Positions 1-11,039 of a stretch of DNA of 64,000 nt are shown in pieces (positions within the stretch are counted from its first letter, which is position 1; each line of letters begins with the position of its first letter). Under the pieces are notes generated by a model. The model made no database searches. It saw nothing but the letters and a program-made list of their open reading frames with translations, and was not told where the DNA came from. The stretch is taken from positions 62,001 to 126,000 of the forward strand of contig CAVUOD010000010.1 of assembly GCA_963743015.1 (NCBI GenBank). Reading direction: 5' to 3'. This DNA is from CAVSRC01 sp963743015. Lineage in GTDB: Bacteria; Pseudomonadota; Alphaproteobacteria; Rhizobiales; Kaistiaceae. The position numbers and the translations under genes are program-made.

Positions 1-39
1 GCCCGCCTGCAGCAGGAACTGGCCGCCGCGCAGCAATAG
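1..39 (+). CDS. 3' end of an upstream gene (partial)
   Basis: The window opens inside a reading frame on the plus strand that encodes ARLQQELAAAQQ and stops at TAG (37-39). The Gln/Ala/Leu-rich composition suggests the end of an alpha-helical or coiled-coil protein. Nothing more can be said about its identity because only 12 codons are present. Confidence 0.45.
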   Translation, partial: ARLQQELAAAQQ

Positions 40-141
40 GTTCCCACAGGGAAGGCGCGGTTCTTGCTACGCTTCTTGCCAGTAAATCGGCTCACATGTA
101 TTTATTGATATGAAAGTGCGTGGCAAATCTGGAGAACCGTC

Positions 142-812
142 ATGCGGCTCTTGCGGCTGGGCAGAATCGCCTACTACGCAGATTTCTACGTCTATCCCTT
201 GGTGATCGCCGCACTGGCGGCCTATGCGATCTGGCACGGGCCGGCAGGGGGTTGGGCGATGTGGCTGACCGCCTTCGTCAGCGGCGTGGCGCTGTGGACG
301 CTGGTCGAATATGTGCTGCACCGCTTCGTCCTGCACCACGTTCCCTTCATCAAGGACACGCATGACGCCCATCACCAGGATCAGCTCGCGCTGATCGGCA
401 CGCCGATCTGGATCAGCCTGTCGATCATGGTGGTCATTGTGCTCATGCCGCTCAGCCTTGTCTTTCGATCAGCAGGTGGCCATCGGCCTCGCCTGCGGGC
501 TGATGCTCGGCCATATGTGGTATGGCGGTGTTCATCACATCCTGCATCACTGGAAGACCGAGCCGGGCAGCTATCTGTATCCGGCTGAAGCGCCACCACA
601 TGCTGCACCATCATTTCGACGAGAAGGGCAATTTCGGGGTCACCAGCAGCTTCTGGGACGTGGTCTTCGGAACCGACCTCAAGGTGCGCGTGGCGGCGGC
701 GCCGCGCCGGCGTGAAAACGGCGGGCTGCCAGCAGTAACCACTTCTTTCCGGTTGATGCGGTTTAATCGGGCGGTTCACGGTCCGATTCCGCTTCTGTTG
801 CTATGTCGTTGA
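142..812 (+). CDS. Sterol desaturase / fatty acid hydroxylase family membrane protein, frame broken twice
   Basis: Integral membrane di-iron hydroxylase family. The first frame (from ATG 142) carries membrane segments and the histidine motif HRFVLHH, then DAHHQ. The protein continues in the next frame with GHMWYGGVHHILHH and in the third frame with RHHMLHHHF and SSFWDVVFGT, which is typical of the family's C-terminal histidine cluster. Two +1 breaks, near 466 (TTTCGATC) and 580 (TATCCGG), separate the three parts. Removing one base at each place gives a continuous protein of about 200 residues with all His boxes. The substrate cannot be told; carotenoid or lipid hydroxylation is common in the family. 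The breaks probably are sequence errors. Confidence 0.7.
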
Positions 813-825
813 GTTTGTTAGTGTC

Positions 826-1404
826 ATGAGCTCGGTTCAAGAATTGCGCGCGGCCCTGTCGTCGTCCGCCCCGGCAAATAAGGCTGCCGAGGAAGGCCCG
901 ACGAAGGCCCAGTCGGGCGCTTTCGCCATGCTGCTGCTTGCCGGCGTGCTCGGCGCCAGCGTCGGCATCGCCTTCGACCGGTTCGTCCTGCCGCATGATG
1001 CTGTTGCGCCGCCGAAGCCGGCCGGCGTTTCGCTGCCGCAGGCAACGCCCCGGGGCGATGTCGTTGCCACCGGCACCTTCATTCAGCCCGACCGCAACAA
1101 TCCGCTCAGCCGCGGTTCCGGCGGCGTCTCGGTGCGCGACGGGAAAGTCGTGCTCGATGCCGATTTCGCGGTGACGCCCGGTCCGGACTATCGCGTGCTG
1201 CTGGTGCCGAAGGCGGCGATCCGCGCCGCCGCCGACGTCGCCAAGACCATGTATGTCGACCTCGGCCCGCTGACCGCCTATCAGGGCAGCCAGTCCTTCG
1301 TCGTGCCGGCCGGTGTCGACGTCTCCCGCTATCCGAGCGTGGTCATCTGGTGCGCCCCCTATGCGGCGCTGATCTCCTCGGCCGATCTCAGCTTCGGGAA
1401 GTAA
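826..1404 (+). CDS. DM13 domain membrane-anchored protein
   Basis: A 192-residue protein with an N-terminal cytoplasmic stretch, one membrane segment (about residues 30-52, AFAMLLLAGVLGASVGIAF) and a C-terminal DM13-like domain (about 80-190). Matching features are the GTF...NPLSRGSG start, the VRDGKVVLDADF strand, the YQGSQSFVVPAG loop and the near-terminal VVIWC motif. DM13 domains are proposed to take part in extracytoplasmic electron transfer through that conserved cysteine. The domain should face the periplasm. It stands between the broken hydroxylase gene and a convergent LuxR gene. Confidence 0.7.
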   Translation: MSSVQELRAALSSSAPANKAAEEGPTKAQSGAFAMLLLAGVLGASVGIAFDRFVLPHDAVAPPKPAGVSLPQATPRGDVVATGTFIQPDRNNPLSRGSGGVSVRDGKVVLDADFAVTPGPDYRVLLVPKAAIRAAADVAKTMYVDLGPLTAYQGSQSFVVPAGVDVSRYPSVVIWCAPYAALISSADLSFGK

Positions 1405-1418
1405 GGCCGGCGAACGGC

Positions 1419-2549
1419 TCAGCCGTCGCGCACGGGCAGCCGCGCGCGATTGAGCGCCTCGATGAGCTCGGTGATGCGGCGCGTATGCGTCTTCTCCTTG
1501 ATGCGCCGCAGGTGGGTATAGACCGTGTTGGGCGATACGGCCCGCTGCCGCGCATAGGTGGCGGGCGATGTCCCGGCCTGCAGTGCGCGGGCGAGGTCCG
1601 CTTCGGCGTTGGTCAGGCCGAAGGCGGTCTGCAGGATACGCAGGCCGGCAGCATCGGCGGCCATCGGATCGCGTACGAAGAGGATGAAGCGGGCGTCGGT
1701 CTGGAAGCTGTCGGGGGCGCCAATGAGCGGACGAACCGAGACGAGATAGGGCGGCGCCCCCGACGGGCGCGGCAGGATGAAGTCGGGTCCCGGCGCGACG
1801 GTCGACGGGTGCAAGCCGGCTATCGCCGCGAGCGCCGCGTCGAGGCGTGCGCGTTCCGCAGCCCCGGCCAATTCGATGCGGTTCTTGACGAGGCGCAGCC
1901 CGTCTCCGGCGGCCACGATCTCGATGAAGGCGCGGTTGGCGTGGCGGACGGTGCCGTCGCCGGCCACCAGGGCAACGCCGTCGGTGAGCCATTCGAGGGC
2001 CTGCTCCGCCACCCCGGCACCGGCAAGGGGTCTCAGGCGTGCCGCCATGTCATGTGCCCGCCGGACGTGGGCGAGCAGGTGCCGCATGGTTTCGATCTCG
2101 GCGGAACCGATGTGGCCCTGGCGCCGCGTCCGCTGCAGGGTGATGACCGCCTGCCGGGTGTCGGTGTTGAACAACTGGGCGGAGAGGAAATAGCGCAGCT
2201 CGATCGAGCGCAGATACTCCGCATAGTAGGGCACGCGGTCCATCGCCCGCTCGTCGAGGATGTCGTAGTCGGTCAGCATCACCCGGGAGAGGTGACGGAA
2301 GGCGAAGTCGGCGCGGGGATTGTGCTGGGCGTAGTGCTCGACATAGGCAACCTCCGCCAAGGGCGGCAGCCCGGCGACCCGGAATTCCCGGATCGTCGGC
2401 GGCGACGTCTTGTCGAAGACTTCGAGCGTGGCGGCCCGCGACCCGGTGAGGCGGGCGGCGGCGAGCAGCGCGTCGGGCCAGCGCGCCTCGTCGGTGCCCG
2501 CGGCATAGATACGCTCGATCACGCCAATCAGGCGGTCTGAACTCGCCAT
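1419..2549 (-). CDS. LuxR family transcriptional regulator
   Basis: A 376-residue DNA-binding protein. The C-terminal quarter has a LuxR/FixJ-type helix-turn-helix (FGLTNAEADLARAL, then SPATYARQRAVSPNTVYTHL). The middle has a PAS-like stretch (WLTDGVALVAGDGTVRHANRAF), so a sensed ligand or cofactor is likely but unknown. The start was set at the ATG at 2549 because a GGGGGAAG ribosome site lies just upstream; an earlier in-frame ATG (2675) lacks one. It converges on the DM13 gene, and the divergent neighbour at 2742 encodes an outer-membrane protein, a possible target. Confidence 0.8.
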   Translation of the reverse strand: MASSDRLIGVIERIYAAGTDEARWPDALLAAARLTGSRAATLEVFDKTSPPTIREFRVAGLPPLAEVAYVEHYAQHNPRADFAFRHLSRVMLTDYDILDERAMDRVPYYAEYLRSIELRYFLSAQLFNTDTRQAVITLQRTRRQGHIGSAEIETMRHLLAHVRRAHDMAARLRPLAGAGVAEQALEWLTDGVALVAGDGTVRHANRAFIEIVAAGDGLRLVKNRIELAGAAERARLDAALAAIAGLHPSTVAPGPDFILPRPSGAPPYLVSVRPLIGAPDSFQTDARFILFVRDPMAADAAGLRILQTAFGLTNAEADLARALQAGTSPATYARQRAVSPNTVYTHLRRIKEKTHTRRITELIEALNRARLPVRDG

Positions 2550-2741
2550 CGGTCTTCCCCCCCGGGCTTGTGCCGGAACCAGGCGATCGCTGGAGCATAG
2601 GCGCGTTTCCCCCCGCAGCCAAAGGCAAATCTGCCCGCGGTCAGCACGCCACGCCAATGCAACGGCTGTCGTCATCAGATTTGGTGACGCGCGGTGGGGT
2701 CGTTCTTCCTAGTCTCAGGACTCGGTTGACGGGAGGCGGCG

Positions 2742-4604
2742 ATGGAAAGACTGGCCCGAATCCGGTGGCGCCTGGCTCCGGCGCTGATTTGTCTTGGCGG
2801 CGCGGGGCTTCTCCTCTTGCCGTCGCTGCCGGCGCTGGCCATGAGCCCGTACCAGAAGGCGGCGCTGCGCGCGCTGGACGATACGGCGGCGACCTTCGGC
2901 CAGGTGATCGAAGACGATCTCGACGCCATCGACGAGTCCAACAAGAGCGACGACGCCAAGAAGCGCGAGCGGATCGACCTGCTGCGCAAGAAGCTCGACG
3001 AGGCCAAGGAGCGCTACGGCGAACGTTCGAACCAATACCGGCTGGTCCGCTTCATGCTGGAGCAGGATAGCCTATCGCCGGGCGACCGCGAGCTCTATGG
3101 CTCGGTCCTGCCCGACAAGTTGCAGCAGCGCGTCGATGGATATGTCTCGCTTAATCCCAAGCAGCAGGCCTTCGTCAACGTGGTGAAACGGTTCGATCCC
3201 AAGCGCGGCGCCGAGATCGAGCAGAAGCTCAAGCAGATCGCACGCGACCCACACTTGCGCCCGGACGAGATTGTCAAAGTCCAGCAGGAAGCGGTCGACA
3301 AGATGATCGGCGAGGTCGGGCTGGAGGAGCAGGAGCAACGGCCGGGGAGTGCTGACGCGGCAAACCGTCTCGACAACGTCAGGTCGGCGCTGCGCGGCGT
3401 CCGGGCTACGACCGATCCGAACTACGTGATCGATACGAGCACGACGGAATGGGGCGATTACGGTCAGTCGGTCTACTACGGTTACAAGGCGGAACTCGAC
3501 AAGCTTCGTGCGGCGGGCGTCACGATACCAGGCGAGGGGTCGTCGCCGCCCGAGCGCCAGGCCGAGGAGGTTCCGCCTCCGCGGGGCAGCCGCTACAGCG
3601 AGCCGTTCGGCTACAACCCGCCGCCCGGCGGCGGGGCCGTGCCCACATCGTACGACGTGCGCTTCGGCTATTCCGGCTGGGTTGGCGGCACGTTCTCGGT
3701 GGTCAGCCAAGGGTCGATCTTCGGCGGTGGCACCGTCGTCAATGGCGGCGAGCACTTCGCGGCCAGCGTTCCGGACAGCATCACACGCCCGGGCTTCGAC
3801 ATCGGCGGGCGGCTCAGCCTGCCGGGCGCCGGCTGGATCGTGCGCGGCGACAGCTATGTCAGCATGGGCTTTGCCTATGCCAGCGGCTCGGCATCGTCGA
3901 GCAGCGGCGCCACGGTCGGGGTCGACGGCGTCAGCGAGGTCGGGCTGACCTTCCTCATGCCCGATGGCACGTATGGCACCGGCGGCAGCATTCCGACCCC
4001 GGACAACTACATCGAAAGCACGGCCGGGGTCAGCAACACCTGGGCGATCGGGACGCTCGGCTATGGCGAGCGCTTCCATCCCTTCGGTCCCGACGGGCCG
4101 AAGGCGCATATCGGCCTGGCCGTCGCGGTTGAGGGCTTCGACCAGGACTTCACGGCGCGGTCCGATATCTACGATCCGAGCCCGCTGACCCGGCTCGCCT
4201 ATCAGGTCACCACCGGGTCGACCAGCGACCGGTACTACGGGGTGCGCTTCGACACCGGGCTCGACTACCGCGTGGCGCCGGGATGGACGCTCGGCGTCGC
4301 GGGCTACGTCACGCCGTCCTACCACACGGGCAGCGGGCAGATCGCGCAGGAGAACAGCATCGGCTCGGTGTCCCAGCAGTTGAGCTACGACGCCAGCGGA
4401 TTCACGCTGTCTGGCGGCATCGGCGTGCACCTCACCTGGCACCCGCGGCCCAACCTGTCCGTGCGCTTCTCGCTCGAGCACTCCTGCCTCGGCGACGTGA
4501 CCCAGCTCTATGTGCCGGCGAACCCCAACGAGCAGCCGGCCCATTTCGGCAGCGGGCTGGTCACGCGCGACTTCGGCAAGCTTGGCCTCAGTCTCCGCTT
4601 CTGA
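2742..4604 (+). CDS. Outer-membrane beta-barrel protein with helical N-terminal region
   Basis: A 620-residue exported protein. Residues 1-34 form a signal peptide with a hydrophobic core ending PALA. Residues 35-190 are charged and helical with heptad-like spacing. A Pro-rich linker (SPPERQAEEVPPPRG) leads into a Gly/Ser/Tyr-rich part with alternating hydrophobic strands and aromatic residues. The chain ends in GLSLRF, and a C-terminal Phe is the usual signal for barrel assembly. Its last domain resembles autotransporter-type barrels. Function is not recognised. It ends three bases before the convergent hemF stop. Confidence 0.65.
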   Translation: MERLARIRWRLAPALICLGGAGLLLLPSLPALAMSPYQKAALRALDDTAATFGQVIEDDLDAIDESNKSDDAKKRERIDLLRKKLDEAKERYGERSNQYRLVRFMLEQDSLSPGDRELYGSVLPDKLQQRVDGYVSLNPKQQAFVNVVKRFDPKRGAEIEQKLKQIARDPHLRPDEIVKVQQEAVDKMIGEVGLEEQEQRPGSADAANRLDNVRSALRGVRATTDPNYVIDTSTTEWGDYGQSVYYGYKAELDKLRAAGVTIPGEGSSPPERQAEEVPPPRGSRYSEPFGYNPPPGGGAVPTSYDVRFGYSGWVGGTFSVVSQGSIFGGGTVVNGGEHFAASVPDSITRPGFDIGGRLSLPGAGWIVRGDSYVSMGFAYASGSASSSSGATVGVDGVSEVGLTFLMPDGTYGTGGSIPTPDNYIESTAGVSNTWAIGTLGYGERFHPFGPDGPKAHIGLAVAVEGFDQDFTARSDIYDPSPLTRLAYQVTTGSTSDRYYGVRFDTGLDYRVAPGWTLGVAGYVTPSYHTGSGQIAQENSIGSVSQQLSYDASGFTLSGGIGVHLTWHPRPNLSVRFSLEHSCLGDVTQLYVPANPNEQPAHFGSGLVTRDFGKLGLSLRF

Positions 4605-4607
4605 CGC

Positions 4608-5495
4608 TCACGGCCACTTGGCCACCGGCGGCATGGAGGAGAGGATCGAGGCGACGTTGCCGCCGGTCTTGAGGCCGAAGACCGTGCCGCGGTCGTAGAT
4701 CAGGTTGAACTCGACATAGCGCCCGCGGCGGACGAGCTGTTCCTCGCGCTCGGCCTCCGACCAGGACGTGAGGAAGTTCCGCCGTACCAGCTTCGGATAG
4801 ATGTCGAGGAAGGCGAGGCCGACCTCTTGGGTGAAGGCGAAGTCCGCCTCCCAGTCGCCCGAGTTCAGCCAGTCGTAGAAGATGCCGCCGATGCCGCGCG
4901 CCTCGTTGCGGTGCTTGAGGAAGAAATACTCGTCGCACCATTTCCGGTAGCGTTCGTAGTCGGCGCAGGCGTGGGCGTCGCAGGCCCCTCTCATGGCGGC
5001 GTGGAAATCGACCGTGTCGGGGTCGTCCTGCGTGCGCCGCCGGTCGAGCACCGGCGTGAGGTCGGCGCCGCCGCCGAACCACTGGCGGCTGGTCACCACC
5101 ATGCGCGTGTTCATGTGCACGGCCGGCACATGCGGATTGTGCAGATGGGCGATGAGCGAGATGCCGCTCGCCCAGAAGCGCGGGTCTTCCTCGGCGCCGG
5201 GAATGTCCTTGCGGAACTCCGGCGAAAACTCGCCATGAACGCTCGAGATGTGGACGCCGACCTTCTCGAAGACGCGGCCGCCCATCATCGCCATCATGCC
5301 GCCGCCGCCGTCGGCACCGCTATGGTCGGTGCGCTGCCAGGGCGTGCGCACGAAGCGTCCGGCGGGCCGGTCGCCGAGCCGGGCGCTTGCCGGCAGCTCG
5401 TCCTCGAGTGTCTCGAAGGCGGCGGTGATCCGGTCGCGCAGTTCCGCGAACCACCGGGAAGCGCGGGCCTTCTTCTCTTCCATTGTGTCGGACAT
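4608..5495 (-). CDS. hemF: Oxygen-dependent coproporphyrinogen III oxidase
   Basis: HemF converts coproporphyrinogen III to protoporphyrinogen IX by two O2-dependent decarboxylations in cytoplasmic haem synthesis. The 295-residue protein has the family landmarks: the PAVHMNTR...QWFGGGADLTP block, HRNEARGIGGIFYDW, and the C-terminal GRYVEFNLIYDRGTVFGL followed by a GGNVASILSSMPP tail. The start at MSDTMEEKK fits family length; a longer in-frame extension is unlikely. The gene appears complete and stands alone, convergent with the outer-membrane protein gene. Confidence 0.95.
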   Translation of the reverse strand: MSDTMEEKKARASRWFAELRDRITAAFETLEDELPASARLGDRPAGRFVRTPWQRTDHSGADGGGGMMAMMGGRVFEKVGVHISSVHGEFSPEFRKDIPGAEEDPRFWASGISLIAHLHNPHVPAVHMNTRMVVTSRQWFGGGADLTPVLDRRRTQDDPDTVDFHAAMRGACDAHACADYERYRKWCDEYFFLKHRNEARGIGGIFYDWLNSGDWEADFAFTQEVGLAFLDIYPKLVRRNFLTSWSEAEREEQLVRRGRYVEFNLIYDRGTVFGLKTGGNVASILSSMPPVAKWP

Positions 5496-5713
5496 AGCTG
5501 AACTGAGGACGACGATGCGTGGGATGCCGTCCCCATGCACCACACGCCGCCCGGATGCAAACGGAAGGCGCACGGCCGCCATTCGCGCGCCGCGGCCGGC
5601 GGGCGGCGCCGATCCCCTCTCCTGACCGTCATCGGGCGGGCTCTCCGGCTTCCCCGGAAATCCGCCTGTCCGCCGCCGATCCGGTTTTTCCGCCTGCCCC
5701 TTGAATTCGTCTC

Positions 5714-5750
5714 AGTTCCGATATATCTCGATTATCGATATATCGGAACT
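5714..5750. promoter_or_regulatory. Palindromic operator upstream of the PadR gene
   Basis: A perfect inverted repeat: AGTTCCGATATATC (5714-5727) and its complement GATATATCGGAACT (5737-5750), separated by nine bases. It sits 16 bases before the PadR start codon in an AT-rich patch unlike the GC-rich surroundings. PadR-family repressors of the YqjI group commonly autoregulate through such ATATC-rich palindromes, so autoregulation is the natural inference. Confidence 0.75.
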
Positions 5751-5766
5751 AGTACGGAATTTCACC

Positions 5767-6414
5767 ATGCACATGCACGAACATGAAGACCATGCACACG
5801 GCCACGGCGCTCACTGCGGACACGGCAGGGGCGGCGGTCACGGTCACCATTGCAGACATCACGGCGAGGGCGGCCACGAGGACGACGGCGGCCAAGGCGG
5901 GTGGGGACGTGGCGGCGGCGGTCGCGGCGGCCGGATGGGCGGCAGGGGTCTCGGCCGCTTCTTCGCCCATGGCGACCTGCGCCTGGTCATTCTCAATCTG
6001 ATCGCCGAGAAGCCGCGCCACGGCTACGAGATCATCAAGGCGATCGAGGATGCGGTGGCCGGCGCCTATAGCCCGAGCCCCGGCACCATCTATCCGACGC
6101 TCACCTGGCTCGAGGAACTCGGCTACGTCACCGTCGCTCCGTCGGACGACGGGACCAAGAAGCTGCACGCCATCACCGAGCAGGGCCGCGCCTTCCTCGA
6201 GGCCAACCGGCCGGCGCTCGATGCGCTGCTCAAGCGCATGGAGGCGGCGGGCAGGGCGCATGCCAGCGGTGACGCGCCGCAGATCGTGCGGGCGATGGAG
6301 AATTTGCGTCTGGCACTTCGCCTGCGCCTGTCGCGCGGAGCGCTTACCGCGGAACAGGTGGACGCGGTCGCCGCTGCGCTCGATGGCGCTGCCATCGCGG
6401 TCGAGCGTGTCTGA
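5767..6414 (+). CDS. PadR family regulator with histidine-rich metal-binding N terminus (YqjI-like)
   Basis: Cytoplasmic metal-responsive repressor candidate of about 215 residues. The first 60 residues are His/Gly/Cys-rich (HMHEHEDHAHGHGAHCGHG), followed by FFAHGDLRLVILNLIAEKPRHGYEII and PSPGTIYPTLTWLEELG, the PadR winged-helix signature. The order His-rich tail, then FF-HG-LRLVIL, matches Escherichia coli YqjI, a nickel-controlled repressor. The ATG at 5767 was preferred to a TTG at 5701 because the latter would place the 5714-5750 palindrome inside the gene. Regulon members other than itself are unknown. Confidence 0.85.
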   Translation: MHMHEHEDHAHGHGAHCGHGRGGGHGHHCRHHGEGGHEDDGGQGGWGRGGGGRGGRMGGRGLGRFFAHGDLRLVILNLIAEKPRHGYEIIKAIEDAVAGAYSPSPGTIYPTLTWLEELGYVTVAPSDDGTKKLHAITEQGRAFLEANRPALDALLKRMEAAGRAHASGDAPQIVRAMENLRLALRLRLSRGALTAEQVDAVAAALDGAAIAVERV

Positions 6415-6428
6415 TCCGCTGGGGCATC

Positions 6429-6897
6429 CTAGCCGGTTTGCGGGAAGCCTTGCGTCTGCCTCAGCGCTTCGCCGAGCATCATGGCGGCAGCGGTGGCGAC
6501 GTTGAGCGAGCGCATGCCGGCGATCATGGGGATCGTCACCCGCGCTTGCGCCGCCTCATGCACCGTGCTCGGGCACGCCGGCGCTCTCGCGGCCCATCAG
6601 GATCAGGTCGTCTCCGGCGAAGTCGAAGTCGGTATAGGGCTGGGCGGCCTTGGTCGTCGCCAGCACCAGCCGGCGCCCGGTTTCGGCCTGCCAGGCCGCG
6701 AACGTCTCCCACGACAGGTGGCGGATGAGGCTGACCTGCACCAGATAGTCCATGCCGGCCCGCTTCAGCGCGCGGTCGGAGAGATCGAAACCCGGGGGCT
6801 CGATCACATGGACGTCCACCCCCAGACAGGCGCACAGTCTGAGCATGGTCCCGGTGTTCTGCGGAATGTCGGGCTGGTAGAGCACGAGAGAGATCAT
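6429..6897 (-). CDS. trmL: tRNA (cytidine(34)-2'-O)-methyltransferase TrmL, frame broken once
   Basis: A SpoU/TrmD (SPOUT) family enzyme that 2'-O-methylates the wobble base of tRNA-Leu with SAM. The first frame gives MISLVLYQPDIPQNTGTM and ILMGRESAGVPE. After a +1 break near 6567 the next frame continues with RVTIPMIAGMRSLNVATAAA and ends QGFPQTG with TAG at 6429-6431. Both the GRESAGVP and IPM...SLNV motifs of the SAM knot are therefore present. Joined length is about 155 residues, as expected. The break is probably a sequencing error. Confidence 0.85.
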
Positions 6898-6973
6898 GAC
6901 CGAGCGAAGCCCCGAAAGAGGCGCATCGTCAACTGCCGCGGCCTGTCCCGGCCGCCGCTAGAATAGAGACCAG

Positions 6974-8836
6974 ATGCGCAAGAGCTGGTTCGAGACCCTG
7001 TTCGATCCGTTTCCGCTGTCGCCGGTCGAGCGCCCGCCCGACCGGCTTCTGGCGTTCTATCGCTATTTCATCCATCCGGTGCGCTGGCTGGTGCTCGTCG
7101 TGCTGCTCATCTCGCTGGCCAGCACCGTCATCGAGATGTCGCTCTACGTCTTCCTCGGCAAGATCGTCGACTGGACGGGCACCACACCGCGCTCGGAATT
7201 CTTCGCCACCCATGGCTGGCAGCTCGCCGGCATGGTCCTCGTCGTGCTGGTAGCGAGGCCGGCGGTCGCGCTGCTCCAGCGCGGCTTCAACAACCTGTCG
7301 CTGGTGCCGACGCTGACCGCGATGGTGCGCTGGCAGAACTACCGCTACGTGCTGCGCCAGAGCCTGTCATTCTTCCAGAACGATTTCGCCGGGCGCATCG
7401 CCCAGAAGGTCATGCAGACCGGCCCGTCCCTGCGCGAGACGATCCGCAGCCTGATCGACGGCGTCTGGACGCTCACGATCTATGTCGGCGGCACGATCTG
7501 GCTGTTCGCCGGGCTCGATGCCTGGCTGATCGCGCCGGTCGCGGTCTGGCTGGCGCTCTACATCGTCACCATCTGGAAGCTGGTGCCGCCGGTGCGCTTG
7601 CGCTCGGCAGCCGTCGCCGAGGCGAATTCCGGCCTGTCGGGGCGCATCGTCGACAGCTACACCAATATCCAGTCGGTCAAGCTCTTCGCGCCGCCGGAGC
7701 GCGAGGACGGCTTCGTGCTGGAAGGCTTCCGCACCCACTTCGACGCCTTCCTCAAATTCGCCCGCACCATGGCGGGACTGATGGTGACGCTCAACACCAT
7801 GAACAGCGCCCTCATCGTCTCGGTCGCCGGGCTCGGCGTGTATCTGTGGAGCCGCGGGTCGATCACGGTCGGGGCGATCGCCATCGCCGCCTCGCTGGTG
7901 CTCCGCCTCAACCAGATGTCCGGCATGATTCTGAGGCAGATCACCTCGTTGCTCGAAAGCGTCGGCACGGTGCAGAACGGCATGCAGACCATCGCCCGGC
8001 CTTATTCGCTCAACGATGCGCCGGATGCGATGCCGCTGACGGTGGCGCAGGGCGCCATCCGCTTCGAAGACGTCAGCTTCCATTACGGCCGCGAGTCGGG
8101 CGTCATCGACCATCTGACCCTCGACGTGAAGCCGGGCGAGAAGGTCGGTCTGGTCGGCCGCTCCGGTGCCGGCAAGTCGACCCTGGTCAACCTGCTCCTG
8201 CGCTTCTACGACACCGAAGGCGGCCGCATCCTGGTCGACGGCCAGGACATCGCCCATGTCACCCAGGAGAGCCTGCGCGCGGCGATCGGCGTGGTCACCC
8301 AGGACACCTCGCTGCTCCATCGCTCGGTCAAGGACAACATCAAATACGGCCTGCCGCAAGCGAGCGACGAGGAGGTCATCGCCGCCGCCCGCCGGGCGCA
8401 CGCGCACGATTTCATCCTCGGGCTTCAGGATCTGCAGGGCCGCACCGGCTACGACGCCCGCGTCGGCGAGCGCGGCGTGAAGCTCTCCGGCGGCCAGCGC
8501 CAGCGCGTCGCCATCGCCCGGCTGATCCTCAAGGATGCGCCCGTGCTGGTCCTCGACGAGGCGACCAGCGCGCTCGATTCGGAGGTCGAGGCGGCCATCC
8601 AGGAGCAGCTCTACGGCCTGATGGAGGGGCGCACGGTGATCGCCATCGCCCATCGCCTGTCGACCATCGCCGTGCTCGACCGCCTCATCGTCATGGACGA
8701 GGGGCGGATCGTCGAGACCGGCACCCATGCCGAGCTTCTGCGCAAGGGTGGCCTCTACGCCCAGTTCTGGCACCGCCAGTCGGGCGGCTTCCTGACCGTG
8801 GACGAGGGGCCAAGCGTGCCGGTGGCGGCGGAATAG
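6974..8836 (+). CDS. ABC exporter half-transporter, fused permease and ATPase
   Basis: A 620-residue inner-membrane protein of the ABCB/MsbA type. About residues 35-330 form the six-helix membrane domain; the ATPase follows with Walker A VGRSGAGKST (near 396), signature LSGGQRQR (near 505) and Walker B VLVLDEATSALDS (near 525). It is clearly paralogous to the gene at 9189: both begin FETL-DP-P and end RQSGGFL. Together they may form a heterodimer, though both ATPase domains look complete. The substrate is unknown. A possible -10 element (TAGAAT, 6959) lies just upstream. Confidence 0.9.
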   Translation: MRKSWFETLFDPFPLSPVERPPDRLLAFYRYFIHPVRWLVLVVLLISLASTVIEMSLYVFLGKIVDWTGTTPRSEFFATHGWQLAGMVLVVLVARPAVALLQRGFNNLSLVPTLTAMVRWQNYRYVLRQSLSFFQNDFAGRIAQKVMQTGPSLRETIRSLIDGVWTLTIYVGGTIWLFAGLDAWLIAPVAVWLALYIVTIWKLVPPVRLRSAAVAEANSGLSGRIVDSYTNIQSVKLFAPPEREDGFVLEGFRTHFDAFLKFARTMAGLMVTLNTMNSALIVSVAGLGVYLWSRGSITVGAIAIAASLVLRLNQMSGMILRQITSLLESVGTVQNGMQTIARPYSLNDAPDAMPLTVAQGAIRFEDVSFHYGRESGVIDHLTLDVKPGEKVGLVGRSGAGKSTLVNLLLRFYDTEGGRILVDGQDIAHVTQESLRAAIGVVTQDTSLLHRSVKDNIKYGLPQASDEEVIAAARRAHAHDFILGLQDLQGRTGYDARVGERGVKLSGGQRQRVAIARLILKDAPVLVLDEATSALDSEVEAAIQEQLYGLMEGRTVIAIAHRLSTIAVLDRLIVMDEGRIVETGTHAELLRKGGLYAQFWHRQSGGFLTVDEGPSVPVAAE

Positions 8837-8982
8837 TTGCCTCCCGGCAACGGTTGCCGGTTGCCGACAAATTTCGGCCGTCCGCCTCTGGAAAATCGGC
8901 GCGAACAGGACTAGTCAGGGCGCCGTCGCGTCCGCACGCAGCCTGGTCCGCGTGCCCCCGTCAACCTCGAAGGAGATGCCGA

Positions 8983-9051
8983 ATGGAGCGTACCAGCACC
9001 ATGGCCCCGGCCGCTGTCGCCGCCCGCGTCTCCTTCTGGCCGTTCGCCTGA
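8983..9051 (+). CDS. 22-residue leader peptide upstream of the second ABC exporter
   Basis: A short frame from ATG 8983 to TGA 9049-9051, preceded by an almost ideal ribosome site (AAGGAGAT, 8970-8977, seven bases from ATG). The product begins MERTSTMAPA and ends RVSFWPFA, so rare Phe, Trp and Pro codons cluster immediately before the stop. It is followed by competing hairpins and an intrinsic terminator before the ABC gene at 9189. That arrangement is typical of a ribosome-controlled attenuator. It does not match a family I recognise. An independent small protein is the alternative. Confidence 0.6.
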   Translation: MERTSTMAPAAVAARVSFWPFA

Positions 9052-9080
9052 CGCCCGCAGCGACGACTTCCCACCGGCCC

Positions 9081-9123
9081 GGAGCCTGAGTTCGGACGCC
9101 CGCGACGCGGGTGCCCCGGCTCC
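9081..9123 (+). promoter_or_regulatory. Attenuator hairpin between leader peptide and ABC gene
   Basis: GGAGCC (9081-9086) pairs with GGCTCC (9118-9123) around an inner stem CCCGC/GCGGG (9099-9111). The right side includes CCGGC (9116-9120), which can alternatively pair with GCCGG (9143-9147), the left arm of the terminator. The two folds exclude each other, as expected of an anti-terminator switch. The folding has been judged by eye only. Confidence 0.45.
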
Positions 9124-9142
9124 CTGTCCCTCACTTTTCATT

Positions 9143-9173
9143 GCCGGCTGCACAGGCGTGCGCCGGCCCTTTT
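9143..9173 (+). terminator. Intrinsic terminator in the ABC exporter leader
   Basis: GCCGGC (9143-9148) pairs with GCCGGC (9162-9167), extended by the inner stem GCAC/GTGC, and is followed by CCTTTT. The ribosome site of the ABC gene (GGAG, 9175-9178) comes right after the T run, so termination here would leave the exporter unexpressed. Its position downstream of a translated leader suggests conditional termination. Confidence 0.6.
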
Positions 9174-9188
9174 CGGAGCACGAGACCC

Positions 9189-11039
<1,851 letters not shown>

